DNA from: CAYOPZ01 sp964406005
GTDB taxonomy: Bacteria; Bacteroidota; Bacteroidia; Bacteroidales; SM23-62
DNA: 63,028 nt
Assembly: GCA_964406005.1 (NCBI GenBank)
Contig: CAYOPZ010000018.1
Location: 1-63,028, forward strand
Direction: 5' to 3'
Part shown: piece by piece, positions 1 to 9,096 of the stretch
Layout of the letters: each line of letters opens with the position of its first letter
Numbering within the stretch: position 1 is the stretch's first letter
Translations under genes and position numbers: made by a program
The notes under the pieces: generated by a model
The model's input: the letters and a program-made list of their open reading frames with translations, nothing else
The model's database searches: none
Told to the model about the DNA's origin: nothing

Positions 1-1
1 C

Positions 2-955
2 GCCTGGGCGAATTCCCTGTTCGAGGACAATGCGGAATACGGGTTCGGGATGGCGCTGGGCGTCAACAAGCTGCGCCACAGGATCGCCATGCGGATGGAA
101 AGCGCCATGCAGAAGGGAGTCGCAGACGCGACAGGGGATGCCTTCAGGCAGTGGATTGAGAACATGGACGATGCGGAAGGATCGAGAGAGGCGTCCGAAA
201 AGGTGCTTGCGGCATGCAAAAAGGAAAAGAATCCCTTTGCGGAGGAAATCCTTGCACTCGCACAGTACCTGGTGAAGAAATCAGTATGGGTCATCGGCGG
301 CGACGGATGGGCCTATGACATAGGGTACGGGGGGCTCGATCATGTGCTTGCCTCGGGCCAGGACGTAAATGTGCTGGTCCTGGATACGGAAGTGTATTCG
401 AATACAGGGGGGCAATCGTCGAAGTCGACCCCGGTCGGCGCCGTGGCCAAGTTTGCAGCCTCAGGTAAAAAGATACGTAAAAAGGACCTGGGCATGATGG
501 CCCTGAGCTACGGTTACGTATATGTCGCACAGGTTGCCATGGGGGCAAGCCATTCGCAGCTTTTCAGGGCCGTCAAAGAGGCCGAGGCTTACCGCGGGCC
601 TTCCATCATCATCGCCTATTCGCCGTGCATCAATCACGGCCTGCGTGCAGGGATGGGCAAATCGCAGGAACAGATGGACAATGCGGTCAAGTCGGGGTTC
701 TGGCATCTCTACAGGTTCAACCCGGAGCTCGAAAAGGAAGGGAAGAACCCTTTCCAGCTCGATTCTAAAGAGCCTGACTGGTCGCTGTTCCAGCAATTCC
801 TGAATTCGGAGGTAAGGTTTACCTCCCTGAAAAAGTCATTCCCGGAAAATGCGGCCGAGCTTTTCGCATCTGCAGAGGAAAATGCAAAATGGCGGTACGA
901 GAGCTACAAGCGTATGGCGGCCATGGAATATTCCACCGGTAAGGTGCAGGGCTGA
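2..955 (+). CDS. nifJ: Pyruvate:ferredoxin (flavodoxin) oxidoreductase, C-terminal part
   Basis: This is the 3' end of a gene cut by the window edge; 317 residues are visible and the frame is open from base 2. The enzyme oxidises pyruvate with CoA to acetyl-CoA and CO2 and reduces ferredoxin in the cytoplasm. The visible part is the thiamine-pyrophosphate domain: GDGWAYDIG followed by NTGGQSSKSTP gives the GDG...N metal/TPP motif, and YSPCINHG holds the conserved cysteine that ligates a cluster in this family. Full-length homologues are near 1170 residues, so about three quarters lie upstream of the window. A DHOD-like gene downstream on the other strand is a common companion in Bacteroidota. 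The identification is secure. Confidence 0.96.
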   Translation, partial: AWANSLFEDNAEYGFGMALGVNKLRHRIAMRMESAMQKGVADATGDAFRQWIENMDDAEGSREASEKVLAACKKEKNPFAEEILALAQYLVKKSVWVIGGDGWAYDIGYGGLDHVLASGQDVNVLVLDTEVYSNTGGQSSKSTPVGAVAKFAASGKKIRKKDLGMMALSYGYVYVAQVAMGASHSQLFRAVKEAEAYRGPSIIIAYSPCINHGLRAGMGKSQEQMDNAVKSGFWHLYRFNPELEKEGKNPFQLDSKEPDWSLFQQFLNSEVRFTSLKKSFPENAAELFASAEENAKWRYESYKRMAAMEYSTGKVQG

Positions 956-981
956 ATTCCAACATAAGCAATACATATATA

Positions 982-1050
982 CAGATCCTGTGAAACCGCA
1001 GCCGGCAAATTTTGCTTCGCAAAACTTAATGCTGCTCTTCACAGGGTCTG
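982..1050. repeat. Complete REP-like palindromic element (copy 1)
   Basis: A near-perfect hairpin of 69 bases lies 26 bases after the nifJ stop. The outer arms are CAGATCCTGTGAA and TTCACAGGGTCTG (13 pairs including one G-T). Inside them are GCAGC pairing with GCTGC, and TTTTGC-TTC-GCAAAA at the tip. Bases 985-1030 recur without mismatch at 62678-62723, and 982-1010 recur exactly at 60549-60577. Its position at the end of a gene suggests a role in 3'-end processing or termination, but the repeat family is not one I recognise. Confidence 0.85.
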
Positions 1051-1072
1051 TTCATATGTTGGAGATTTTTAA

Positions 1073-1080
1073 TAAATTTG
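1073..1080 (+). promoter_or_regulatory. Possible -7 box for ruvX-def
   Basis: TAAATTTG matches the Bacteroidota -7 consensus TAnnTTTG and lies 33 bases before the ruvX start. No clear -33 TTTG is seen at the usual spacing, so this is a weak call. Confidence 0.4.
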
Positions 1081-1112
1081 CAATTTAGAATCAGATTAAA
1101 TTAATCGTCACG

Positions 1113-1553
1113 ATGGGACGCCTGATTTGCCTGGATTACGGAAAGAAAAGGATAGGGGTCGCGGTTACGGACCCGTTGCGGATCATTGCAAGCGCGGTGG
1201 ATACCGTACCGGCCCGGGACATCCGCGGTTACCTGCTGAAATACTTTGAGAAAGAGAATGTTGACGGGATGGTGGTGGGTTATCCGCGGAAGCTGAACAA
1301 CGAACCTTCGGAAGCGGTGCGGTACATAGATCCTTTCCTGGAATGGTTCCGGGGGGAGTTCCCGGACATTCCGGTGACGCTGTACGACGAGCGTTTTACA
1401 TCGAAAATGGCGGAAAGTTCCGTGATCGAGTCCGGGGTTCCGAAAATGGCACGGAGGGACAAGGCGCTTGTAGACAGGATCAGCGCTGCAATTATATTGC
1501 AATCCTACCTGGATTCGGAAAAAAACAAAAAGGAAAAAAAGACTGCAGGATGA
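1113..1553 (+). CDS. ruvX: RuvX/YqgF family pre-16S rRNA nuclease / Holliday junction resolvase-like
   Basis: A 146-residue protein of the YqgF family, the usual size. These RNase H-fold enzymes mature the 5' end of 16S rRNA and were earlier proposed as Holliday junction resolvases. The sequence shows the first acidic site in LDYGKKRIGVAVTD, the VVGYPRKLN strand, YDERFTSKMA with the second acidic residue, and KALVDRISAAIILQSYL with the last aspartate. The stop overlaps the start of def by four bases (ATGA), so the two genes are translationally coupled. The lysine-rich tail after the last helix is normal for the family. The start is the first ATG after the repeat. Confidence 0.93.
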   Translation: MGRLICLDYGKKRIGVAVTDPLRIIASAVDTVPARDIRGYLLKYFEKENVDGMVVGYPRKLNNEPSEAVRYIDPFLEWFRGEFPDIPVTLYDERFTSKMAESSVIESGVPKMARRDKALVDRISAAIILQSYLDSEKNKKEKKTAG

Positions 1554-2110
1554 TATACCCGGTTCATGTTTACGGGATGCCGGCACTTAGGAAAGTGGCA
1601 AGGGACATCGACGGGGATTACAATGGTCTCGGGAAGCTGATAGGGGATATGTTCGAGACCATGTACCAGGCGGAAGGCGTCGGTTTTGCCGCGAACCAGA
1701 TAGGGATCACCGACCGCGTAGTGGTCGTGGATGCAACGAAGGTGGAGAACGCGGAGGAGCACGGGCTGGAAGATTTCAGGCAGGCTTTCATCAATCCGCA
1801 TATCATCGAGGAGGACGGGGAGGAGACGGAATTCAACGAGGGTTGCCTGAGCATACCGAACATTCGTGAAGATGTGAAGCGGCCCTCCAGGATACGCCTG
1901 CAGTACATGGATGAGAATCTGAGTCCGTTCGATCAGTACTATGAGGGATACAAGGCCAGGATACTGCAGCACGAGCTCGACCACCTGAACGGGATCCTCT
2001 TTACCGACAGGATCTCGCCCCTGCGCAGGCGCATGCTGAATGCGAAGCTGAAAGCCATTTCAAAGGGAAATACGGAGGTTTCCTACAAGATCAGGTTCCC
2101 CGGGAAATGA
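1550..2110 (+). CDS. def: Peptide deformylase
   Basis: A 186-residue enzyme that removes the formyl group from the N-terminal methionine of nascent proteins. All three signature motifs are present: GVGFAANQ (43-50), EGCLS (97-101) with the metal cysteine, and QHELDH (140-145) with the two metal histidines and catalytic glutamate. The start at 1550 is set by the ATGA overlap with ruvX and by alignment to the family; a longer in-frame reading exists upstream but lies inside ruvX. The gene converges on the minus-strand DHOD-like gene with a one-base gap. Confidence 0.96.
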   Translation: MIYPVHVYGMPALRKVARDIDGDYNGLGKLIGDMFETMYQAEGVGFAANQIGITDRVVVVDATKVENAEEHGLEDFRQAFINPHIIEEDGEETEFNEGCLSIPNIREDVKRPSRIRLQYMDENLSPFDQYYEGYKARILQHELDHLNGILFTDRISPLRRRMLNAKLKAISKGNTEVSYKIRFPGK

Positions 2111-2111
2111 A

Positions 2112-3125
2112 TCAAAGCAGCCCCTGCTTTTTGAATATTTCATCCGACTTCAGGAGCAGGTCGACGTATTGCGCCCTTTTGTAAACGAAGGGATCCCCGG
2201 TCTGCTTGTTGGAAAGTTTCCCCCGGAAATCCTTAAGCGTCTTGTATCCCTTGCCGGCCATCCATGATTCAATGTCGGCCAGCATGGTGGCGATGTAATC
2301 CGTACTGTTCTTGTATACCGTCCCGACAACCTGTACCGCATCGGCGCCCGCAAGGATCATTTTGATCACATCCCTGCCGTCCTGTATCCCGGTATTGCTG
2401 GCGATGCTTGCCCTGAGGGTCCCGTGCAGCAGGCCGGTAAACCTGAGCGGAAGCTTGCTTTCGTTTTTTTCGCTCAGGGGGAAATTCACCACATGGCTTT
2501 CACTGTCGAGGTCGATTTCGGGCTGGAAAAGGCGGTTGAACAGGACAAAGGCATCTGCTCCGGCCTTGTCCATGCGTGCGATCACGTTCAGGGGATTGGC
2601 ATAGAACGGGCTTAGCTTGACGCTTACCGGTATGGATATGCTTTTCTTCACCTGTTCGAGGATACCGACCTGTTCCCTGATTATTTCCTCCCCGCTTACG
2701 GAGGGATCTCTCGGCACCGAGTAAAAATTAAGCTCGAGGCCGTCCGCTCCGTTGTCTTCAAGGAGTTTGGCATATTCCAGCCATGTTTCCCTGTAAATCG
2801 CATTCAGGCTTGCGATCAGCGGTATATTCAGGACTTCCCTTGCCTTCCTGACATTCATCAGGTGTTCCCTCGGTCCCGCATGCTCGAGCTGCGGGAAAAG
2901 AGTGGTCATTTCCGCATGGCGATCGGCATATTCGTCCAATTCCTCACCCATCTGCATGGCCTCCAGCTGGATCTGCTCCTCGAACAGGGATTTGAAGACG
3001 ACCGCTGCGGCGCCTGCCTTTTCGAGTTGCTTTAATTTTTCGGTATTTGTAACAAGATTGCTGGCCCCGACGATCACCGGATTTTTCAGCTCCAGGCCCA
3101 TGTAAGTGGTTTTCAGTTTGGTCAT
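2112..3125 (-). CDS. Dihydroorotate dehydrogenase-like flavoprotein
   Basis: A 337-residue TIM-barrel flavoprotein of the dihydroorotate/dihydropyrimidine dehydrogenase superfamily. Visible features are the N-terminal MGLELKNPVIVGAS strand, the LELNFYSVP segment, VSVKLSPF and the C-terminal phosphate-binding region ADAVQVVGTVY. The start was placed at the ATG at 3125, because residues before it do not fit the family. In Bacteroidota this subgroup often sits close to nifJ, as here, and may handle a redox reaction linked to ferredoxin rather than classical pyrimidine synthesis; that is inference. The true substrate cannot be read from the sequence. Confidence 0.85.
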   Translation of the reverse strand: MTKLKTTYMGLELKNPVIVGASNLVTNTEKLKQLEKAGAAAVVFKSLFEEQIQLEAMQMGEELDEYADRHAEMTTLFPQLEHAGPREHLMNVRKAREVLNIPLIASLNAIYRETWLEYAKLLEDNGADGLELNFYSVPRDPSVSGEEIIREQVGILEQVKKSISIPVSVKLSPFYANPLNVIARMDKAGADAFVLFNRLFQPEIDLDSESHVVNFPLSEKNESKLPLRFTGLLHGTLRASIASNTGIQDGRDVIKMILAGADAVQVVGTVYKNSTDYIATMLADIESWMAGKGYKTLKDFRGKLSNKQTGDPFVYKRAQYVDLLLKSDEIFKKQGLL

Positions 3126-3264
3126 GATGTAATGATTTTGAATTGAAAGGGGGAATTTCCTCCTCTGCACCTGTTCCCGGTAAAATTAGCCAAAATTGTA
3201 AAACCTGAAACCGATATGCCGTCCTTTTTTGCATAAAGGGGAAAAGGCGTTTATATGAACCCCG

Positions 3265-4944
3265 ATGATAGATGAACGGGCCGGGAAGGCACCTTTTCTG
3301 CGGGCGCTGATCCCCTTGCTGGGGGGAATCATTCTTGCCGGGTACAGGGTCCTGCCTCTTACTGCGGCCTGGCTTTTATGCGTCGCCTTCACACTCCTGC
3401 TCTTTGCTGCCTGCCTTTTGTGCAGGGTGTTTATCCGTCCCCGGACGAGCAGGCTTTACGGCATTGTTTTTCATCTCCAGTTCTTTTCACTGGGCATGCT
3501 TGCAGGCACGGAGAAAGGATCGGAAGACATCCCGGCAGCGACCTATACGGCGAGGATCATCGGGGATGTGACCGAAATGGAGAACAGTTACAGGCTGGTC
3601 CTCGACAGGATATGTTATTGCACGGATTCACCGGGCAACAGCCTGAAGGGCAGGGCGCAGGTATATGTCCGGAAGGACAGGCGCTGCGGGGACCTGCGGC
3701 CCGGGATGTTCATCACCGCCCGCGGAGGGCTGGCCGGGTACGACCCTTCCGGGCGAAAGAAGGGATTCGATTACGATGCATACCTGGCGGGAAGGGGCAT
3801 CCTTTACACCGGGTACCTCGACAGCCTGTCATGGACGGTTGTCCGGGGATATGCGGAAACGGGGATCAGGATCCGGGCCCGGAACATACGGCGGTCCATG
3901 CTTGGAATGCTCGATGCGGGTCCCGCCGGCGGGAAGGATGACAACGGGCAGGTGCTGGCTTCACTGCTGCTGGGATACAGGGCAGGCCTGGAGGATTCCC
4001 TGGAACAGGATTATGCCCGGTCCGGTACCATTCACGTTTTGGCCATCAGCGGCCTGCACGTGGGGATCCTGTACCTGCTGCCGGCCATGCTTATCGGAAG
4101 AATGCGCCGGTCATTGCCCCTGAGGATAATCTTTTCCGTTCTGGCCATGGCCGGTTTGTGGACGTATGCCATCATCACCGGTTTGTCCCCTTCCGTTACC
4201 AGGGCCGCAGGCATGTGCTGTATCCATGCGATCGCGGGGCTGGCCGGAAGGAAGACCGGCATCATGCATGTATTGTCGCTTGCCGCTTTCATCATGGTCG
4301 TCTGCCGCCCGCAGGTGATCTTTGAGGCCGGCTTCCAGCTGTCCTTTTCGGCGGTCGCCGGGATTGCCCTGTTTTATCGCAGGATAACGGACCTTCTTAC
4401 GGTCAGGGGCTGGTTCCTGAACCGGCTCTGGAGGATGGCCGCCGTTTCCCTGGCGGCACAGGCGGGAACGGCTCCCCTTGTCGTATACCATTTCCACCAG
4501 TATCCCAGTTATTCCGTTTTCAGCAACTTGGTGGCGGTTCCCCTTGTCACCCTAATCCTCTATACGGGCGTTTTGTTTTTCAGCCTGTCACCGGTTCCCG
4601 CGGTCTCCGGAATCCTGCTGGCGGTCCTTGACCGGCTGGCGCTCGTCCTGAACCGGTATACCGGACTGGTAAGCCATTTGCCGGGTGCCTGCCCGGACGA
4701 ATTGTCCCTTTCGGTTTTCCAGGTTTTCCTTATGTATGGAATCATCGTGTTGCTGTATGTGTATATGGAACACAGGAAAGCCGGCTGGCTGACCGGCCTG
4801 CTTGCCCTGCTGGTCCTGTTCTTCCTGGTTTCCTGCTGCCGGAAGTACAGGCGTCTGCAATACCCGGTGTCCTTTACCGGGGAATTAAAAAATGACTGTA
4901 ATAAGGATAAAAAGGCAAAAAGCTTTGGTGAAATCCCCGTATAA
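3265..4944 (+). CDS. comEC: ComEC/Rec2-family competence membrane protein
   Basis: A 559-residue polytopic membrane protein. The N-terminal third holds two or three membrane spans followed by an OB-like soluble region (about residues 90-190). The Competence domain then has the diagnostic segment HVLAISGLHVGILYLLP near residue 255, followed by many hydrophobic helices. ComEC forms the inner-membrane channel for single-stranded DNA in natural transformation. The C-terminal metallo-beta-lactamase domain found in Bacillus ComEC is absent: the protein ends in a short basic tail. A ComEA-like helix-hairpin-helix protein at 38844 could be a functional partner. It is followed by trkA after a 38-base gap. 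Confidence 0.9.
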   Translation: MIDERAGKAPFLRALIPLLGGIILAGYRVLPLTAAWLLCVAFTLLLFAACLLCRVFIRPRTSRLYGIVFHLQFFSLGMLAGTEKGSEDIPAATYTARIIGDVTEMENSYRLVLDRICYCTDSPGNSLKGRAQVYVRKDRRCGDLRPGMFITARGGLAGYDPSGRKKGFDYDAYLAGRGILYTGYLDSLSWTVVRGYAETGIRIRARNIRRSMLGMLDAGPAGGKDDNGQVLASLLLGYRAGLEDSLEQDYARSGTIHVLAISGLHVGILYLLPAMLIGRMRRSLPLRIIFSVLAMAGLWTYAIITGLSPSVTRAAGMCCIHAIAGLAGRKTGIMHVLSLAAFIMVVCRPQVIFEAGFQLSFSAVAGIALFYRRITDLLTVRGWFLNRLWRMAAVSLAAQAGTAPLVVYHFHQYPSYSVFSNLVAVPLVTLILYTGVLFFSLSPVPAVSGILLAVLDRLALVLNRYTGLVSHLPGACPDELSLSVFQVFLMYGIIVLLYVYMEHRKAGWLTGLLALLVLFFLVSCCRKYRRLQYPVSFTGELKNDCNKDKKAKSFGEIPV

Positions 4945-4982
4945 TATATTATTTTGCCTTATAATCCGGAATTCTTCAGACC

Positions 4983-6323
4983 ATGAGAATCGTAATTGCA
5001 GGAGCCGGGGAGGTGGGTTCCCACCTTGCCAAGATGTTAAGCAATGAGAACCATGACATCGTTCTCATAGACGTTGATGAAGAGAAGCTCCGGCAGATCG
5101 GATCCACTCATGACCTGATGACCATGCACGGTTCCACGACTTCCATCGACCTTCTGAAAGATGCCGGTATACAGAAGACCAGGCTGTTCATCGGGGTCAC
5201 CGAATCGGAATCGACAAACATCACCGCCGCACTTTTAAGCAAGGTGCTGGGCGTGGAGAAAACCATCGTCAGGATAGATAATTCGGAATACCTGAGGCAC
5301 GTCAATAAGGACCTGATTTCCACGCTGAAGATCGATTATATGATCTACCCGGAAATGATCGCCGCCAATGAAATCGTCGGCCTGCTGCAGCAGACCGGAA
5401 TGGCCGACCTGGTTGATTTTTCAGGGGGGAAGCTCAGCATGTCAATGGTCAGGCTCGACCAGAATGACCCGCTTGTAGGAAAGAGCCTCGGAGAGGCCAC
5501 TTCCGGGACCGACCCCCCCGGATTCCGCGCAGTAGCCATTACCAGGGATACGCAAACCCTGATCCCCAAGGGCGGCGACCGGTTTCAGGCCAATGACCAT
5601 GTATACGTGATCACCAGCAAGACGGGCATGGATGAATTCATGAAGCATACGGGCAAGATACAGTATGACATTCACGACATCATGATCCTGGGCGGGAGCA
5701 GGATAGGGGAGAAGGTGGCCAAACAGTTGGGCAGGCACCACAACATAAAGCTTATCGAGATCGACCGGGAAAAAGCCTACAGCCTGTCCAATGCACTCGA
5801 CCACACCCTCGTGATCAACGGCGACGGCAGCAATATGGACCTGCTGCTTCAGGAAGGAATAAAAAAAATGGATGCCTTTATCGCAGTCACGGGAAACTCC
5901 GAAACCAACATCCTTTCCTGCACCCTGGCCAGACAGATGGGGGTCAAGAAGACCATTGCAGAGGTTGAGAACATGGACTATATCGCACTTGCCGAGAATA
6001 TGGGCATAGACACCATAATCAACAAAAAGCTCATCACGGCAGGCCGGATCTTCCGGTTCACCATGTCGTATGAAGTCTCGTCAATCCGTTGCCTGACCGG
6101 GACCCAGGCTGAGGTGATGGAATTCGAGGTAAAACCCGACGCCAGGGTCACCAGGGGCCCCCTGCGGGACATCGGCTTTCCCAGGGATGCAATTATCGGC
6201 GGGGTGATCCGGGGCAAAACGAGCTTCATTGCCGGCGGTGACACGGAAATACATGCCGGCGACAAGGTTGTGGTATTCACCCTGCCTTCGGCCATTCCCA
6301 AACTGGAAAGGTATTTTAATTAA
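4983..6323 (+). CDS. trkA: Trk potassium uptake protein TrkA
   Basis: A 446-residue cytosolic gating subunit of the Trk potassium transporter. It has two repeats, each a Rossmann NAD-binding RCK_N followed by a TrkA_C domain. The first nucleotide loop is GAGEVGSHLA at residues 6-15; the second is LGGSRIGEKVAKQLG at about residue 236. Acidic residues end the second beta strand of each repeat (LIDVDEE, LIEIDRE). The gene lies seven bases before trkH, so both subunits are made from one transcript. Confidence 0.96.
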   Translation: MRIVIAGAGEVGSHLAKMLSNENHDIVLIDVDEEKLRQIGSTHDLMTMHGSTTSIDLLKDAGIQKTRLFIGVTESESTNITAALLSKVLGVEKTIVRIDNSEYLRHVNKDLISTLKIDYMIYPEMIAANEIVGLLQQTGMADLVDFSGGKLSMSMVRLDQNDPLVGKSLGEATSGTDPPGFRAVAITRDTQTLIPKGGDRFQANDHVYVITSKTGMDEFMKHTGKIQYDIHDIMILGGSRIGEKVAKQLGRHHNIKLIEIDREKAYSLSNALDHTLVINGDGSNMDLLLQEGIKKMDAFIAVTGNSETNILSCTLARQMGVKKTIAEVENMDYIALAENMGIDTIINKKLITAGRIFRFTMSYEVSSIRCLTGTQAEVMEFEVKPDARVTRGPLRDIGFPRDAIIGGVIRGKTSFIAGGDTEIHAGDKVVVFTLPSAIPKLERYFN

Positions 6324-6330
6324 ACCGGGC

Positions 6331-7779
6331 ATGTTCAACTTCAGGATTGTATTCCAGGTTCTGGGTCTGTTGCTCCTCATTGAAGGGATATTCATGTGGC
6401 TCTGCATTCCCGTATCCCTGCTTTATCATGACCATGAGCTTCTTTCCCTGGGCATCAGCGGGATGATCAGCGTCGTATCCGGTGGCATGCTCTGGCTTTT
6501 CAACCTCCGGGCGACGAAATCATTGAGTGCCAGGGACGGTTTTCTGATCGTTACCATAGGATGGATACTGTTTTCCGTTTTCGGCTCTCTGCCTTTTATC
6601 GTTTCAGGAGAGATATCCTCCGTTACGGATGCGTTTTTCGAAACGGTCTCCGGATTCACGACTACAGGCGCCAGCATACTCGACGACATCGAGGCCCTGC
6701 CGCACGGGTTGCTTTTCTGGAGAAGCCTTACCCAGTGGCTGGGCGGCATGGGGATCATAGTCATGTCGCTGGCCATCCTGCCCCTGCTCGGTGTGGGCGG
6801 CATGCAACTGTTCGTGGCCGAAGTGCCGGGCCCGGCTCCGGATAAGCTCCACCCCAGGATCAAGGAGACGGCCAAAAGGCTCTGGGCCATCTATATCATA
6901 TTCACCGGGGCGGAGGCCCTGCTGTTGTTGCTGGGGGACATGGACCTTTTCGATGCAATATGCCATTCCTTTACAAGTATGGCGACGGGCGGCTATTCCA
7001 CAAAACAGGCCAGCATAGCTTACTGGGATTCCCCCTACATCCAGTATGTGATCACCTTTTTCATGTTCCTGGCCGGCACCAATTTCACGCTGTCCTATTT
7101 CGCATTGCACCTTCGCTTCGGCAAGGTCTGGAAAAATGAGGAATTCAGGTATTATGCAGGTTTCCTGGCCGCATTTACATTGCTTGTGGCGATGATCCTG
7201 CACCTTACGGAAAACCAGCCGGCCGAAACTTCGTTCAGGCATGCTGTATTCCAGGTCGTGTCCATTTCCACCACCACGGGATTCGTTACTTCGGATTACC
7301 TGCGATGGATACCCGTGCTGGGGATCGTGATGTTCATACTGATGTTTTTCGGGGGATCGGCCGGGTCGACCGGAGGGGGGATCAAGATACTGAGAATAGC
7401 GCTTATACTGAAGAATTCGTCCATGGAGCTCAGAAGGCTGATCCATCCGAGCGCCCTGATACCTGTCCGCTTCAACGGGAATGCGGTCTCTCCCGGTATC
7501 CTGAACAATGTCTTCGCATTCGTATCGTTTTATATCATTACCGTGATCATCGGCGTGGTCGTACTGGCCGCCATGGGGTATGACCTGGGCACGTGCTTCG
7601 GCGCCGTGGCCGCCACCCTGGGCAATATCGGCCCGGGCATAGGCCTTGTGGGGCCCGTTGAAAATTACAGCCACCTGCCCGTATTCGGGAAATGGTTCCT
7701 TTCCTTTTTAATGCTGATAGGCCGGCTGGAGCTGTTCACGGTACTCATCCTTTTCGCCCCCGCCTTCTGGAGGAAATGA
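6331..7779 (+). CDS. trkH: Trk potassium uptake protein TrkH
   Basis: A 482-residue membrane channel subunit of the SKT superfamily that imports potassium together with the TrkA ring. Selectivity-filter loops are visible: VSGFTTTGAS in the first repeat, SMATGGYS in the second, SISTTTGFVTSD in the third, and a fourth ending in NIGPGIG. The segment GGSAGSTGGGIK is the intramembrane gating loop. The start at 6331 is an ATG eight bases after the trkA stop; a longer reading upstream overlaps trkA and does not fit the family. About ten hydrophobic helices can be counted. Confidence 0.96.
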   Translation: MFNFRIVFQVLGLLLLIEGIFMWLCIPVSLLYHDHELLSLGISGMISVVSGGMLWLFNLRATKSLSARDGFLIVTIGWILFSVFGSLPFIVSGEISSVTDAFFETVSGFTTTGASILDDIEALPHGLLFWRSLTQWLGGMGIIVMSLAILPLLGVGGMQLFVAEVPGPAPDKLHPRIKETAKRLWAIYIIFTGAEALLLLLGDMDLFDAICHSFTSMATGGYSTKQASIAYWDSPYIQYVITFFMFLAGTNFTLSYFALHLRFGKVWKNEEFRYYAGFLAAFTLLVAMILHLTENQPAETSFRHAVFQVVSISTTTGFVTSDYLRWIPVLGIVMFILMFFGGSAGSTGGGIKILRIALILKNSSMELRRLIHPSALIPVRFNGNAVSPGILNNVFAFVSFYIITVIIGVVVLAAMGYDLGTCFGAVAATLGNIGPGIGLVGPVENYSHLPVFGKWFLSFLMLIGRLELFTVLILFAPAFWRK

Positions 7780-7785
7780 ACCGGG

Positions 7786-8397
7786 TCATTCGACAGGTCC
7801 CATGCCCAGCCTGACGAGAACGGGTTCGTCCCGGGTGCAATCGATCACGGTCGAGGGTTCGTTTTTTCCATATCCCCCGTCTACGACAGCATCGACCTGC
7901 TGCTTGTACTTTTTCCAGATAAGCTCGGGATCGGTGGTGTATTCTATCATTTCATCCTCATCATGGATGGAGGTGGTCATAACGGGATGCCCCAGTTCCC
8001 TGACGATCTCAAGGGGGATATTGTTATCGGGTATCCTTATCCCTATCGTTTTCTTTTTGCTCTGAAAGATCCTCGGAATATTGTTCCGCGCACGCAGGAT
8101 AAAGGTGTATGGCCCGGGCAGGCAGGCCTTCATCATCTTGAATACGGCGTTGTTGACAGGCCTGGTATAGCCGGAAAGCTGGCTGATATCCGAGAAGATG
8201 AAGGAAAAATTGGCCTGCGGCGATCTCAGTCCCTTCAGCTTTGCGATCCTGTCAACCGCTTTGTGGTTGAGTATGTCACATCCGAACGCGTACACCGTAT
8301 CGGTCGGGTATACGATGATCCCGCCTTTTTGCAGAACCTCGCAGACGCGCCTGACCTGCCTCTGTCCCGGATTGTCGGGATGGATCTTTAAATACAC
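7786..8397 (-). CDS. Sua5/YciO/TsaC-family protein (L-threonylcarbamoyladenylate synthase-like)
   Basis: A protein of about 203 residues with the Sua5/YciO/YrdC fold, the family that makes the threonylcarbamoyl-AMP precursor of t6A in tRNA. The key segment GGIIVYPTDTVYAFGCDI is present, followed by KLKGLR and TIGIRIPD, which line the nucleotide pocket. I chose the GTG at 8397 because homologues begin with a short stretch equivalent to VYLKIHPDN. An ATG at 8445 would add 16 residues and overlap the rhomboid gene. YciO-type paralogues may have other roles, so the reaction is likely but not certain. Confidence 0.85.
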   Translation of the reverse strand: MYLKIHPDNPGQRQVRRVCEVLQKGGIIVYPTDTVYAFGCDILNHKAVDRIAKLKGLRSPQANFSFIFSDISQLSGYTRPVNNAVFKMMKACLPGPYTFILRARNNIPRIFQSKKKTIGIRIPDNNIPLEIVRELGHPVMTTSIHDEDEMIEYTTDPELIWKKYKQQVDAVVDGGYGKNEPSTVIDCTRDEPVLVRLGMGPVE

Positions 8398-8425
8398 GGA
8401 TGATGAACCGGGTAAAATGCCAAAA

Positions 8426-9064
8426 TTAAAAATTATCGGGGACATTTGCCCTGCTGTCATCCTCCGGGGTTTCTTCCTCCTCGTCTTCCCATTCCGGTTT
8501 CGTGTCGGGAGGACCGTATCCGCGGTAGAACACAGACAGGACAAGGCCCGTCAGGGCTCCCATCAGGTGGGATTCCCACGAAATGCTGTAATCGAAGGGG
8601 AAGATCCCCCATACGAGCCCCCCGTAAAGAAATACCACCAGAAGGGATATGGCCAGGAGGTTGATGTTGTTCCGTATCACGCCGCTGAAGAACAGGAAAG
8701 AGGCCAGGCCGTAGACCAGCCCGCTCGCCCCGATATGATATGCGGGACGGGCAAAGACCCAGACAAGGAGTCCCGTAATGAACCAGGTCAGCAGGAATAC
8801 CCTGTAGGCAACGGGCCTGTAAAAATAAAACAGGGCCACACTCAGGAGGTACAGGGGAATGGAATTGTCTATCAGGTGCTTGAAGCCGGCATGGATGAAC
8901 GGGGCTGTAACGATACCCGTTAGTCCCTTCAGCCTGAGCGGATAGATCCCCAGGTTCACATAGCTTGCTTCCAGGCCGGATTCCGTTATCCTGACCATCC
9001 AGATCAGAACAAGGAAAAAGGTGGGAAAAACCAGGCTGTGGATGAATTTTCTTTTTTCATCCAT
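8426..9064 (-). CDS. Rhomboid family intramembrane serine protease
   Basis: A 212-residue membrane protein with the rhomboid core of six transmembrane helices. The catalytic serine lies in HIGASGLVYG (GxSG), and the catalytic histidine in the last helix, WESHLMGALTGL. The asparagine-bearing helix before the core reads HAGFKHLIDNSIPLY. Rhomboids cut membrane proteins within or near the bilayer; the substrate is not predictable. The C-terminal 30 residues are acidic and polar. The gene follows ilvC by 32 bases on the same strand and may receive read-through from the ilv operon, but nothing suggests a functional link. Confidence 0.92.
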   Translation of the reverse strand: MDEKRKFIHSLVFPTFFLVLIWMVRITESGLEASYVNLGIYPLRLKGLTGIVTAPFIHAGFKHLIDNSIPLYLLSVALFYFYRPVAYRVFLLTWFITGLLVWVFARPAYHIGASGLVYGLASFLFFSGVIRNNINLLAISLLVVFLYGGLVWGIFPFDYSISWESHLMGALTGLVLSVFYRGYGPPDTKPEWEDEEEETPEDDSRANVPDNF

Positions 9065-9096
9065 GCATTTTTACCCTTAAAGGTACGATCTTTCCG

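Noticed and set aside
6604..7674. Long open frame antisense to trkH
   Set aside because: Translation is rich in H, R, G and P without domains; it is a by-product of codon bias in the real gene.
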